This document shows positions 54,721 to 64,000 of a stretch of DNA of 64,000 nt, piece after piece (the first letter of the stretch is position 1; every line of letters starts with the position of its first letter). The DNA comes from Erodium maritimum (taxonomy: Eukaryota > Streptophyta > Magnoliopsida > Geraniales > Geraniaceae): positions 54,723,031 through 54,787,030 of the forward strand of contig OY997591.1 of NCBI GenBank assembly GCA_963921825.1, written 5' to 3'. The translations under genes and the position numbers were made by a program. Below the pieces are notes generated by a model, which saw nothing but the letters and a program-made list of their open reading frames with translations, was not told the DNA's origin and did not search any database.

Positions 54721-56667
54721 ATGGCCTCGTCTTCAGCTTTAGGACCGCCTCCGGGGTTTGAACCTTTGATTTCTGAGGTTAAGCAGCAGACCCCCAACAA
54801 TCTAGGAGGCCAAAGACTTAGGTCAGAAGTGGTGGGGACTCAAACTCCAATTTATGGGTTGGGGGTATCGATTATTCATCCATAACTTACACCCAAGGAC
54901 TTCCAACGTTTGGTTACAAAATTTGTTCCTTGACTGTGGAGACATAATCTCAACTAAGACTCCACCTCACCCGAATGCGAGAGGGAAATGGTTTGGTTTC
55001 ATCACATTTAAATCCAAGGAGAGTTCTAACAAAGGGATTCAAATTTTCAATGGATATTCTCTGAAGGGTTTCAAGCTATTTGTTGTTGAAGCTTGGAAAA
55101 GGGGTACTGGACAACGAAATCACTCTACCAATATGATTTTGGGGAAGAAGTTAGTTGGAACACCATTGTCCTTTCCTAAAGGAAGAGTGGTGGAAGAACA
55201 TAGACAGTGGTTAGATAGGGGCATTTGCTTTTATTGCACACACATCTATCAGTGGGAGTTGTAATGGAAGACATTAAAGTAACCAGAGGGTGTAATTTGC
55301 TGGTGATGGCACTGGGAAATAGAGTTGCTCTAAATTATTTTCCTTGGTTGGAAGATGAGATTGAGGCTTTCAAAGAAGAGAGTGATTGGTTTAAGCCTTG
55401 GATGACTGTAATCAAACAGAAGGCAGAGTTATGTAGACAAGGTAGGAAGATCACTTGGCTGGCTCTACATGGGATCTCCATTCTGGGGTGGTGTGAGGAG
55501 ACATTCAAAGCTGTGGTTGAAGACTTAGGGACTTATGTCTGCACACATCCAACCTCTCTTCTCTCAAATTCTTTGGAAGCAGCCTTTATTCTCATTCATG
55601 CACAAGAATACCCTAGAGTGTATAAAGAGACAGTGTTGGCACTTGATGATCAACACTTTAATACTATGATTTGCTCGGTTGATATGGCTAGCATACCACT
55701 GATCCTTCCAGATAGAGTTGTTGAACTGGATTTGTCTACCTCTCTCAGTTCTGACAAGGAGGACACTGAAAGTTTTAATGCTGGGGAGGAAGGGGGAGGC
55801 AAAGATCTCACTCAGCTCATTAATGAAGAGAATGTGGAAATGGAGGTTGGTGAATCTCTTCCTCAAAACCAGTTACAAGTGTTTGTTCCTTCGCTTATCA
55901 TTACTTCACATCAACGCAATACTAGCGAATTGGATTTTCCTCCTTTATTTGCTGAGAAGTTGTTATTTTCTGAAGCTTCTCCCTTTGTCTCTACTAAACT
56001 CCCTCTATCATTTAAAGAAATTCTTATTGTGCCTGATACCTTCCAAAGTGGAAACTCAGTTCCAGTTGACACTATTCTGGCAAGGGCCGGTGACACTTTG
56101 CAAACCTCTCTCTTAGCTGTTTCAAATGGGACTACCTCTATGTTGGAAAGGATTAAAGGATCATTGGGAGCTGATTCCATTAATGAGGAGGAGCTCAAAA
56201 CCCCCACAGTGACAGTTTTGGGCCCCATGGTGCAGACACCAGTTCTCAAAAAAATTGGTTTTGGGGGGGGGGGGGGGGGGGGAATTAATTCAAATCCTGA
56301 TTTGGGGACTAATTTTTCAAACAAGAGTCCACAAGTCAAAAAGAATATCATTAGAGGCAGCGCTATAGTGGCTTACAACACTAGGTCCAAGACCAAATTA
56401 CTTATGCCCATTATCACACCATTTTCAGGAACCAAAGGAGAGATTAAGAAATCTCAGTCATTCAGGAAAGGAGGAGTAGGGACTTGGGAGTATTGTAAAG
56501 CCTTGGGGCTTAATGCTTATATTGCAGATGAGTTAGTAGTTGATCAATTTGACAATCTAGAAAATGAGGTTAATCAAGCAGTGGAGTTGGATACAAATTC
56601 GGATGATGATTTCTGTGATCTTGAAGAAGTAGATGACACGTTGGGCTCAGCCTGGTTTCATTTTTAA
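54721..56667 (+). pseudogene. LINE ORF1 protein with RRM and YNTRSKTK motif
   Basis: The start ATG at 54721 gives MASSSALGPPPGFEPLI. A frame change near 54850 leads to the RRM (54854-55100): RNP2-like RLFIHNLHP and RNP1-like KWFGFITFKSKE. A second change near 55260 leads to a 480-codon open frame to 56667. It begins ITWLALHGISILGWCEETFK, a conserved ORF1 block after the RRM, then an acidic Ser/Thr-rich linker, a Gly run made by 20 G (56263-56282), SAIVAYNTRSKTKLL and an acidic C-terminus. The YNTRSKT motif matches the other two RRM-type ORF1s. It would coat LINE RNA. Without the two shifts it would be nearly complete at about 640 residues. No ORF2 follows; a Gypsy leader does. Confidence 0.82.
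56263..56282 (+). repeat. Run of 20 G in LINE ORF1
   Basis: The homopolymer encodes Gly in ORF1. Its length would be prone to slippage, changing the downstream frame. Confidence 0.95.
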
Positions 56668-57394
56668 GTTTTCAAAAACCTCCGACCGTACGTCACTAGG
56701 TGGGTAGTTGGGTCATTAGGAGTTGTTATGTGTTGTTTGTTGTTGGTTGACCAGTGGTATGCCGTTTTGCTGTGATTAATGTATTGTGGACTGCGTGTTA
56801 GAGTGTTCTTGGTGCATGGCTTAAAGGTGAGTTGTTACCCGTGTGTGTGAATGGTTTGCCAAGTTTTCAAACGGAACATGACGAAATTTTCTGTAAAATT
56901 GGAGTGTATGTCCTATTATAATTTGACTGCAACAGATCATAGTAGTGGGGATGTCAGGTAGTTGCAACGTAGTTCGGGGACGCCTGAACCGGGTTGTACC
57001 AATATGATATCAACATGAACTATTTTGCTACAAGAATAAGTTTCGCAACCTGCATTTTGAGTAGGGTTGAGGTTGTGAGGTTTTGTTCTGCGATTTGAAA
57101 TTGTAGTCCGGCTTGTTCGCGTGTAAAATAGTTACACTGCTGGTTGTGCTTGAGTGTTGATATGATTGCTTTGTGAAGCATGTTAGATCCTCGTGTGTTT
57201 TTGGGGTAGGTTTTGTGTGACGCACTAAGGTGCGGTGTTTGTACTACTACTACTACTACTAGCACTAAGAGAAAACCGAAGTGTTTAAAGGACAGTTTGA
57301 GTTTGTGCTACTCGTGTGTGAACGTTATTGTCTTGAGTGAGACACCTTTAAGAGCTTTTGAGGAACTGAACCTGTGTGTATTAACATGCAGTAA
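56668..57394 (+). other. Gypsy leader joined directly to LINE ORF1
   Basis: CCTCCGACCGTACGTCACTAG and GGTGGGTAG (from about 56684) resemble the post-primer leader at about 3798-3827 (CCTCGGACTGTCCGTCAATTAG, GTGGGAAG). The strong match GTAGTTCGGGGACGCCTG lies near 56969. A (TAC)n microsatellite occupies 57242-57260. No coding frame before gag. Confidence 0.75.
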
Positions 57395-58840
57395 ATGGAT
57401 TGCATGGCACACGTCTACGTTCCACGAGGTACCCGAAGCCGACCAGCTGGAGGTCGAGCACAGCCACCTGCCATTGAGGCGACAGGGGCAGGTAGTGTCC
57501 AAGCAGCGGGCACGGACGGACCCGCAAGGAGTGGCGCTGGGCCATCGAGACTTCCATCCAAGACTTCGCCAGTCACAGTGCAGGCTGAGTCAGTAGAGGC
57601 AGAGGATGCCCGGACTGTGACCTCAGAGGAGTCCGAGAGGAGTGATGTCGGACCCTTGGGGCATCAGCCTAGAGTTCCGCCAGTGGCGAGGAGGACCACG
57701 GTGACTACCCTGGACGAGCTGACCCGCACCATGCAGGGTTTTGTGGCAGCTATTGCCCAGAGGGAAACAGCACATATACCTATCTCAGCGACACAGATGA
57801 GACCGATGCAGGCCGACAACTATGTGGCACATGCGTTGAGGGACTTCCTGAGGCTGGACACGCCTACCTTCATCGGGGAGCCCAACCCCGATAAGGCCGA
57901 GAGGTGGTTGCAGCAGGTCACCAGGAACCTGAATACTTTCGGTATCACTGATGGACATCTGAGAGTGTCCTTTGCAGCTCACCAGCTGAGAGACGACGCG
58001 TTCCATTGGTGGGAGCGTGTTGAGGAGCGAGTCGGAGATGACTTTGGCCGATTCCGAGAGGTGTTTCTGGAGCAGTTCTTTCCAGAGTCCGCGCGAGACG
58101 CTTGACACCGACAGTTCCTGGATTTGCGTCAGGGCACAAGGACCATATTTGAGTATGAGTCTCGATTCACTGCGTTGTCCCGGTTCGCCCCAGAGATGGT
58201 GGCAACCGAGGTGAACTGGTGCAGGCGTTTTGAGGATGGACTCAGCACCCCGATCCAGGACCGACTTGTCGCCTTTAGGACTCGGGTGTACACCGATCTG
58301 GTGGATCAAGCATTGGCCGTGGAGCGGCGCCTCAGTGAGATCGCAAGAGCCAGAGAGAGTCGCCCGAGACCTAGCGGTTTTCTTAGACCGTCGGAGATGC
58401 GGGACCAAAGGCGACAGCGGACTGTTGGATCTTTCCGACCCCAACAGCAGTTTAGCGGGTCGAGGTCGATGGGATCTGTAGCATCCGTGGGACTGGCAGC
58501 GTCCGAGGCGGGGTCAGAGTGTTACCGTTGCCATCGACGGGGACATCTGAGTAGAGATTGCCCATGGGACGCGAGCACTGCAGCTCGTCCCGCTAGCAAC
58601 AAGACCGGATCGGTGGGGAGGTTGGGTAGCGGAGATCAACGGTGTTTCAGCTGTGGACAGTTTCGGCATATGGCTCTGCAGTACCCCTCGTCAGGCAGAG
58701 GGATGTCAGCGCAGCGGCCGCAGCAGTCGCACCCTGTACAAGCACCTCAGTTCCGGCAGCGCTAAACGCAGCCGTCGAGACCTCCACGACCAGCTGCGAG
58801 TGCACCAGCGTCGAGGCAGCTGCAGAGGCCAGCTCAGCAG
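57395..58840 (+). pseudogene. Gypsy gag
   Basis: A single frame runs from the ATG at 57395 with stops at 58103 (TGA) and 58763 (TAA). The N-terminus is Arg/Pro-rich. The capsid region has FLRLDTPTFIGEPNPDKAER, WLQQVTRNLNTFG, DDAFHWWERVEERVG and FRQVF-like FREVFLEQFFPES, then RTIFEYESRFTALSRFAPEM. The first zinc knuckle, CYRCHRRGHLSRDC, is intact; the second, CFSCGQFRHMALQY, has lost its last Cys. A Pro/Gln-rich linker leads to the protease. Gag assembles the RNA particle in the cytoplasm. Confidence 0.92.
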
Positions 58841-59692
58841 TTGGCCCTCCCTCCACCACCACCGAGGCAGGGACCACAGACTTCTCAGGGCAGATCTTAT
58901 GCCATCACCGATCGTCGATCTGAAGGACATCATCCCGGTCGGGAGACCATTCAGGGTACGTGCCTGCTTTATCATTTATGGGCATCGTTTCTGTTTGATA
59001 CTGGTGCATCGCACCCCTTCATTTCTGCTTCCCTTGTTGAGTTGCTAGGACTAAGAGTAGAGCCCTTGGATAGACCCTTATGCCTTGACACCCTTGTTAC
59101 TGGAGACGTAGTTCTGAGTAGTGTGTGTCGTTCTTGTGAGATCAGAGTGGTTGACCACCCTTTTGTTGGTGATTTGCTTGTGTTGAACATGACAACGTTC
59201 GACGTTATTTTGGGAATGGACTGGCTGTCGAGGTACGAGGCGACCATTGACTGTTATCGACGACAAGTGACAGTGCGCTCAGGAGACACGGTCGTCACGT
59301 GTATGTTGGGCAGCAAGAGCGGAGTTCTACTCTCAGTGTTGTCTGTGGGAGAGGAGGTCCCGACTGAGCATAGTCGAGAGTTGCCGAGGATAGTGCGCGA
59401 GTTCCCGGATGTGTTTCCGGAGGAGTTATCGGGATTGCCGCTTGTGCGCAAGGTTGAGTTCAGGATTGATCTAGTACCTGGTAGAACGCCGATCTCGATG
59501 GCACCGTACAGGTTTGCACCCGCAGAGTTGACTGAGATGAAGCGCCAGCTCGAGGACCTTCGAGTGAAGGGGTTCATCCGACCGAGCACCTCACTGTGGG
59601 GAGCGCCCGCACTCTTCGTAAAGAAGAAGGGTGGAGCGCTGGGGATGTGCATCGATTATCGGAAGTTGAACTGGGTTACGGTGGAGCGCTGA
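58841..59692 (+). pseudogene. Gypsy protease and start of reverse transcriptase
   Basis: In the same frame as gag, SFLFDTGASHPFISASLVEL has the aspartic protease DTGA active site, and VILGMDWLSRYEATIDCYRR closes the protease fold. A connector with FPDVFPEELSGLPLVRKVEF follows. RIDLVPGRTPISMAPYRFAP and [20 protein letters not shown], then CIDYRKLN, are the reverse transcriptase fingers. The frame stops at 59690, at a 36 bp direct repeat (59630-59665 and 59680-59715). The palm containing the first catalytic Asp is deleted there. Confidence 0.92.
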
Positions 59693-60736
59693 GGATGTGC
59701 ATCGATTATCGGAAGATGACTGGCATCTTCCGACCCTACCTGGATCAGTTTGTGGTGGTGTTTATGGACGACATTCTGATCTACTCGCCGGATGAGGAGA
59801 CGCACAAGGAGCACCTGAGGATTGTCTTAACTCTACTCCGCACTCATCGATTATATGGTAACTTGGAGAAGTGCGAGTTCTGGTCACTGAGGTGAAGTTC
59901 CTCGGACATGTTGTTTCCCGGGAAGGTATTTTGGTCAATCCGGAGAAGATCGAAGCAGTGTCGACATGGGCGAGGCCCACGAGCGTGTTCGAGATTCGCA
60001 GCTTTCTAGGGTTGGCAGGTTACTACCGGAGGTTCGTTCAGGACTTATCGTGCTTGGCAGCGCCGATGACTTCCCTGACACGTAAGGGAGTCGCTTTCGT
60101 GTGGACTGACAAGTACGAGCGCGCTTTCACTGAGTTGAAGACTCGATTGAAGACCACCCCGATTTTGATAGTGCCGGAGCGTGGTATGGGGTACGATGTC
60201 TATTGTGACGCGTCCGGTGAAAGACTGGTTGCATGCTGATGCAGGCGGGAAAGGTAGTTGCTTATGGCTCACGCCAGTTGAAGATTCACGAGCGTAACTA
60301 CCCTACCCATGATTTGGAGTTGGCAGCAGTTGTGTTTGCTCTAAAGAGCTAGAGGCATTATCTTTATGGCGAGAAGTTTCAGGTGTTCTCTGACCACAAG
60401 AGTCTCAAGTACATCTTCTCCCAGAAGGATCTGAACATGCGCCAGCGACAGTGGATGGAGCTACTGGACGAGTATGACTTTGAGTTGCACTATCACCCAG
60501 GCAAGGCGAACGTGGTCGCCGATGCTCTAAGTAGGAGATCATTTCTCTGTCTAGCCACCATAGCAGTCCGAGAGTGGGACATGATGGGAGAGTTAGCCAT
60601 GTTTGGGCTCGATTTAGAGGAGATCACTGGTAGCGTGGCTACATGTTCATTAGTGGCTCAGCCCACGTTGATTGAACGAGTGCAAGAGGCACAGTCAGAT
60701 AATATCGAGACAGCTGAGATCAGAGAGAGAGAGTGA
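59693..60736 (+). pseudogene. Gypsy reverse transcriptase end and RNase H
   Basis: After the deletion, [20 protein letters not shown] keeps the catalytic Asp pair (MDDIL). A frameshift near 59880 leads to [40 protein letters not shown] and [20 protein letters not shown] followed by DAS, the RNase H start. After a second shift near 60235, [53 protein letters not shown] and [16 protein letters not shown] complete RNase H. The frame ends in an AGAGAGAGAG slippage-prone run at 60721-60732. Confidence 0.9.
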
Positions 60737-61552
60737 TCAGTGGTGTTGATGTAGAGGGCTGGGAGTTTAGTGTGGACCGGGGATTGCGGTATCGCGGAGT
60801 ACTGTTCGTACCGCTGAGTTGCAGAGAGGTTGTGCTGAGAAAGTCGCATCATTCCCGTCTCACGGTACATCCGGGTGGTACTAAGATGTACCAAGATATC
60901 AGGCGACAGTTTTGGTGGAGCGGTATGAAGAGAGCAGTGGCAGAGTTTGTGTCGAGGTGCCTCTCTTATCAGCAAGTGAAGGCTGAGCATCAGCGCCCTG
61001 CAGGACTGTTACAGCCGTTGCCAGTAGCGGAGTGGAAGTGGGAGCATGTTACTATGGATTTTGTATGCGGATTACCGAGATCTCCGAGAGGACACGATGA
61101 CGTATGGGTAGTAGTTGATTGGTTGACGAAGTCGGCGCATTTCTTGGCCATGAGGATGACGGATACGGTAGATGTACTGAGTCAACCATGGCGAAGGCAA
61201 GCTGGCCCTGCAGTTTATTGGTTCCTTCGAGATCCTGTACAGAGTTGGAGCAGTGGCATACCGACTCGCGTTACCACCGCAGCTTGGGAACATCCACAAC
61301 GGTTTCCACGTTTCCCAACTACGGAAGTACAACACGGATCCCTCTCACGTTATCGAATGGACAGACATCGAGGTGGCTGATGATGTATCGTATGAGGAGC
61401 ATCCAGTCAGGATTGTGGATACGGGGGAGAAAGTCTTGCGTGACAAGACAATTCCGCTAGTGCGAGTGCAGTGGAAGCACCAGGGAGCTGAGTCGACCTG
61501 GGAGCGCGAGGATGAGATCCGGGCAAAGTATCCCCACCTGTTCGACCCTTAA
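60737..61552 (+). pseudogene. Gypsy integrase remnant and chromodomain-like tail
   Basis: The integrase zinc region reads HHSRLTVHPGGTKMYQDIRR, then CLSYQQVKAEH, where the fourth ligand Cys is Tyr. KWEHVTMDFVCGLPRSPRGH and VVVDWLTKSAHFLAMRMTDT hold the first catalytic Asp; the DDE centre after about 61180 is deleted. The tail frame (61253-61552) reads FHVSQLRKYNTDPSHVIEW, YEEHPVRIVDTGEKVLRDKT and IPLVRVQWKHQGAESTWERE, ending YPHLFDP. It resembles a chromodomain tail, which in chromoviruses targets integration to heterochromatin. Confidence 0.9.
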
Positions 61553-61562
61553 GGTACGTCCG

Positions 61563-61601
61563 TTTTAATTTCGGGGACAAAATTCCTTTAGGGGGGTAGA
61601 C
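61563..61601 (+). other. Polypurine tract region
   Basis: TTTTAATTTCGGGGACAAAA, then TTTAGGGGGGTAGAC, lies just before the LTR start at 61602 and matches the block at 366-405. Confidence 0.85.
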
Positions 61602-64000
61602 TGTAAACACCGGGGATTTTACTAATTTTAATTTATCGTTGGAACGTCGAGGGTTGGAGAAAGAGTTAAATTTTGGATCGATTTCAAAAAAAGAAAAGAA
61701 AAAAAAGGAGGAGTAGGCCTGGGTCAGCCCAGACCCAGCCACTTGGGCCGAGCCAGACCAGGCCCAACACACCCACACCCAAAGCCCACGCCAAACCCTA
61801 CGCGCTCGCTAACACCCTCAACGCCGCTTCGTATCCTCAGTGTCACGCACGCGAACCGAGAAACTCACGCCTCTCTCTCGCTCATTCTTCCCCGATCCTC
61901 TCGCTTCCCTCTTCCTTAGTCACCCTTCGCCGGAGTTCCAGCTCCTCCACCGTCTGCTTCTTCTTCTTCCAACCACGACAACCCCTCACCTCCTCACCAC
62001 ATCAGAAACCAAAAACCCCCCTCCTCCTCTCTTCTTCTTCCTCTTCGTTTCGAACCGAACCAACGCCTTCGTACCTTCGATTATCACCGTGCCTTTGACG
62101 ACCCGATTAAGTGACGGTGAGCCCTTTCCTGACCTCGTTCCACCTCTCCCGTCACCCCTCACCTGAGATCTGTGAGCGTTGAGCTCGTTTTGATCGTGCT
62201 TGAGGCGGAGAAGCTCGTCGGAGCTCTCAAAACCTAGATATGACGCTCCGTCGCCGGCGAGCCTTTCACGGGTCAGATCTGGAGCGGAGAGGCGCGTGAC
62301 TCAATCCGACGACCTCCCCTCGTCGTCCTGAGCATCCTGACGCCTGCCCCGCCGTCGAGAACCACATCGAACTCCCCTGGCGTCGCCGCCGTCGCCGGAG
62401 TTGAACCGGATGAGAGACCAAACCCTACCTCGTCTCTGACGGGCCTTGGGCCAGGACAAGTTTGGGCACTTGGGTCTGGACTTGATCTGGGCCTCGGCCT
62501 GGACGTGGACTGGGCTCGGGTCCGGATCCTAAACTGGATCTGGACTCGGGTCTAGATCCGGGTCTGGGTCGGGCTCGGGTCAGGTCCGGGTCTGAGATCA
62601 GATCCGAGTCGGATTCGGGTCCGGGTTTCGGACTCAGGTCGGATCCGGGCCAGACCTGTTTAATTAAAATAAAAATTAAATCAAACATAAATCAGATAAA
62701 TTAAAGGACTTATCGGACTTTTAAAGGACTTACCTGATAACAAAATTAGAGGACTGTTACGGACTGGACCGGGACTGATGATCGTCCCTTTTTGTGTTAA
62801 AAACCAGGCTTTTACCCCGACCACGGAGAAGACCGTAGTAGGCACGGACGTCAGCAGCTAGGCGACCCAGATAGAGACTTAGAAGTAGGGAATACCTCAG
62901 AACCTTATTTAATTACGGACGCAATAGAATGCATATAGGGAAACATAATAACCGGATAAATAACTAGTATGCATATAGGATGGAATTGACTAGAGTAGCC
63001 TTATAAAATGCGAACGACCTACGAGCCATGTCGTGTCCTAGGTGTTGGTTTGTTGTGCTGGTAGAATAAGACCATGTCGTGCTTGTAGGATTGGTTGCTG
63101 ACTATGTTGGATTGCGTACTCTGTATTGTTTAAACGGTTAATAAATAACGAACATGAAAACCAGTAGAGTTGAACTTGGTGATGCATATTAGTGATTGAG
63201 TGACTATAATCCTGTTTATATGATCTATTGAATTGGGGATGTTGGGGAACGAATATCGGTTATGCCGGTGGGGTGACCACGTTAAGTGTGGTGTCGGTAA
63301 GTGATGGTAAATGCGTGTTGGTTGTATAAGTTGTTGAGAATGTGATTATGACTGTGAGTGTAATTGAGATTGTTCTGGTGATACTTGTTTGAGTTGTGCC
63401 CGAGAGGTGTGTCGTACCTTCCGATGCACGGCCGGTAAAGTGTGAGAGATGTACTTTCGTAAGGTGTGTCGTACCTTCCGGCGCGCGATTGGTAAAGTGT
63501 AAGGCTTGTGTGTACTGTGGTTACATGAGAAAGGTGGTTTCCCTACCTTCCGATCGTGAGTCGGTAAAACGCTGTGTCTCGCGAAGAGGTGGTTTCCCTA
63601 CCTTCCGACTAGCACTCGGTAAAACGGTGTGTTGTGTGCCACGAGGGTCTAGGCCGCGAAGAGGCGATTTCCCTACCTTCCGTCGATCGGTAAAACGCTG
63701 TGCTCCGCGATGAGGTCGACCGCCTATCCCGACTTTGTGTTGGGGAAGTTGCGTGCGGTTACGCCGGGCCGAGCGGGTTGCCCCCGAGACCGTGCACTGG
63801 TTACGAATTGTGTGTTTGAGAATGCCTTGCATTTTGAATGTGTGTGACTGTGCATGTGAGTGCTGCTGTGTTTGTGGTTGTGGTAATCTTGCATTGGTTG
63901 TCCCTTCGGGGTGTGCCTGGGTATAATGGTTGGTGTTGAGTTTAAGTTGGTATGGTTGGACTGGTGAGTGTCAGAGTAATGGGGGTGTTGTCTTTTAAAA
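61602..64000 (+). mobile_element. Gypsy 3' LTR, cut by the window end
   Basis: It starts TGTAAACACCGGGG. It contains a CT-rich region with AAACCCTACGCGC (61780-62160), a block of GGGTCCGG(A/G)TC-type repeats (62440-62660) shared with the minus-strand solo LTR, a GTCAGCAGCTAGG block (about 62850) also at 2129 in the first LTR, and a hairpin array (63396-63745). The terminal GTGACA is not reached. The frame 61673-62098 is low-complexity Pro/Ser/Leu sequence, not a gene. Confidence 0.88.
63396..63745 (+). repeat. Tandem array with CCGA/TCGG hairpins in 3' LTR
   Basis: Six units of CTACCTTCCGA-N-TCGGTAAAAC type appear, with differing inner sequence (TCGTGAG, CTAGCAC and others). The last reads ATCCCGACTTTGTGTTGGGG after GTCGACCGCCT, the same anchor as in the array at 4657-4847. 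Some units have lost the A-T closing pair. Confidence 0.8.

Larger units (their letters stand above)
56680..64000 (+). mobile_element. Gypsy element without 5' LTR, chromodomain-type
   Basis: The order is leader, gag with two zinc knuckles, protease, reverse transcriptase, RNase H, integrase zinc region, chromodomain-like tail, polypurine tract and 3' LTR (from 61602, cut by the window end). The 5' LTR and primer site are missing; leader sequence begins about 15 bp after the LINE ORF1 stop. The polyprotein is interrupted by stops, frameshifts and two large deletions. Gag-pol in one frame and the C-terminal tail place it among plant chromoviruses, most like the Tekay/Del group (inference). Confidence 0.9.

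Noticed and set aside
55911..56351. 146-codon minus-strand frame with a Pro run
   Set aside because: It is antisense to LINE ORF1; the Pro run is the reverse of the 20 G homopolymer.
61673..62098. 141-codon Pro/Ser/Leu-rich frame
   Set aside because: The same situation in the 3' LTR: CT-rich low complexity, no conserved motif.

Overview
The window is nuclear DNA of a flowering plant, most likely a eudicot with a repeat-rich genome. It consists almost entirely of transposable elements in various stages of decay. The evidence is plant-type Ty3/Gypsy elements ending in a chromodomain-like tail, Ty1/Copia elements primed by initiator tRNA-Met, plant L1-type LINEs, ORF1 proteins with a DUF4283-like region and zinc knuckle, and Mutator-like and PIF/Harbinger DNA elements. 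I found no host single-copy gene, tRNA, rRNA or CRISPR. Every recognisable coding region is broken.

Layout. 1-5385: rearranged Gypsy relic (gag end, polypurine tract, 3.37 kb LTR, primer site and leader, then LTR pieces). 5386-9825: LINE with endonuclease, reverse transcriptase and zf-RVT, whose poly(A) tail is split by a 1.09 kb hairpin element (9826-10916). 11325-13164 (minus): ORF1-only LINE with an RRM domain. 14605-29037: one old LINE (LINE A) holding three retroposons. Insert 1 is LINE B (15205-20789), itself hit by a Copia solo LTR (15811-20589), itself hit by a Gypsy solo LTR (17224-20333). Insert 2 is an ORF1-only retroposon (23160-26514, minus) hit by a PIF/Harbinger element (23808-24708). 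Insert 3 is another ORF1-only retroposon (26561-29005). Most layers have target-site duplications (TSDs).

30055-38513: complete Copia element with TSD GTACC and two 1687 bp LTRs that read as identical, yet with all its enzymes inactivated. 39826-41894: third DUF4283/zinc-knuckle ORF1-only retroposon. 42013-45070: small inverted-repeat elements and a Mutator-like element with 9 bp TSD. 46286-49060: minus-strand Gypsy solo LTR with TSD TGGAT. 50501-54015: minus-strand Copia remains split by a Copia LTR fragment. 54721-56667: RRM-type LINE ORF1. 56680-64000: Gypsy element lacking its 5' LTR, with decayed gag-pol and a 3' LTR running off the end.

Three signals stand out. First, several TSD- or poly(A)-bounded retroposons carry LINE ORF1 but no ORF2, in two ORF1 classes. 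They look like plant analogues of mammalian half-L1 (HAL1) elements. Second, the Gypsy LTRs carry tandem hairpin arrays whose stems show compensating base changes, plus a conserved hairpin just before an acceptor-like CAG. Third, one Copia copy has apparently identical LTRs around a dead polyprotein, which suggests recent mobilisation in trans. Boundaries backed by TSDs are firm; family names below superfamily level are inference.
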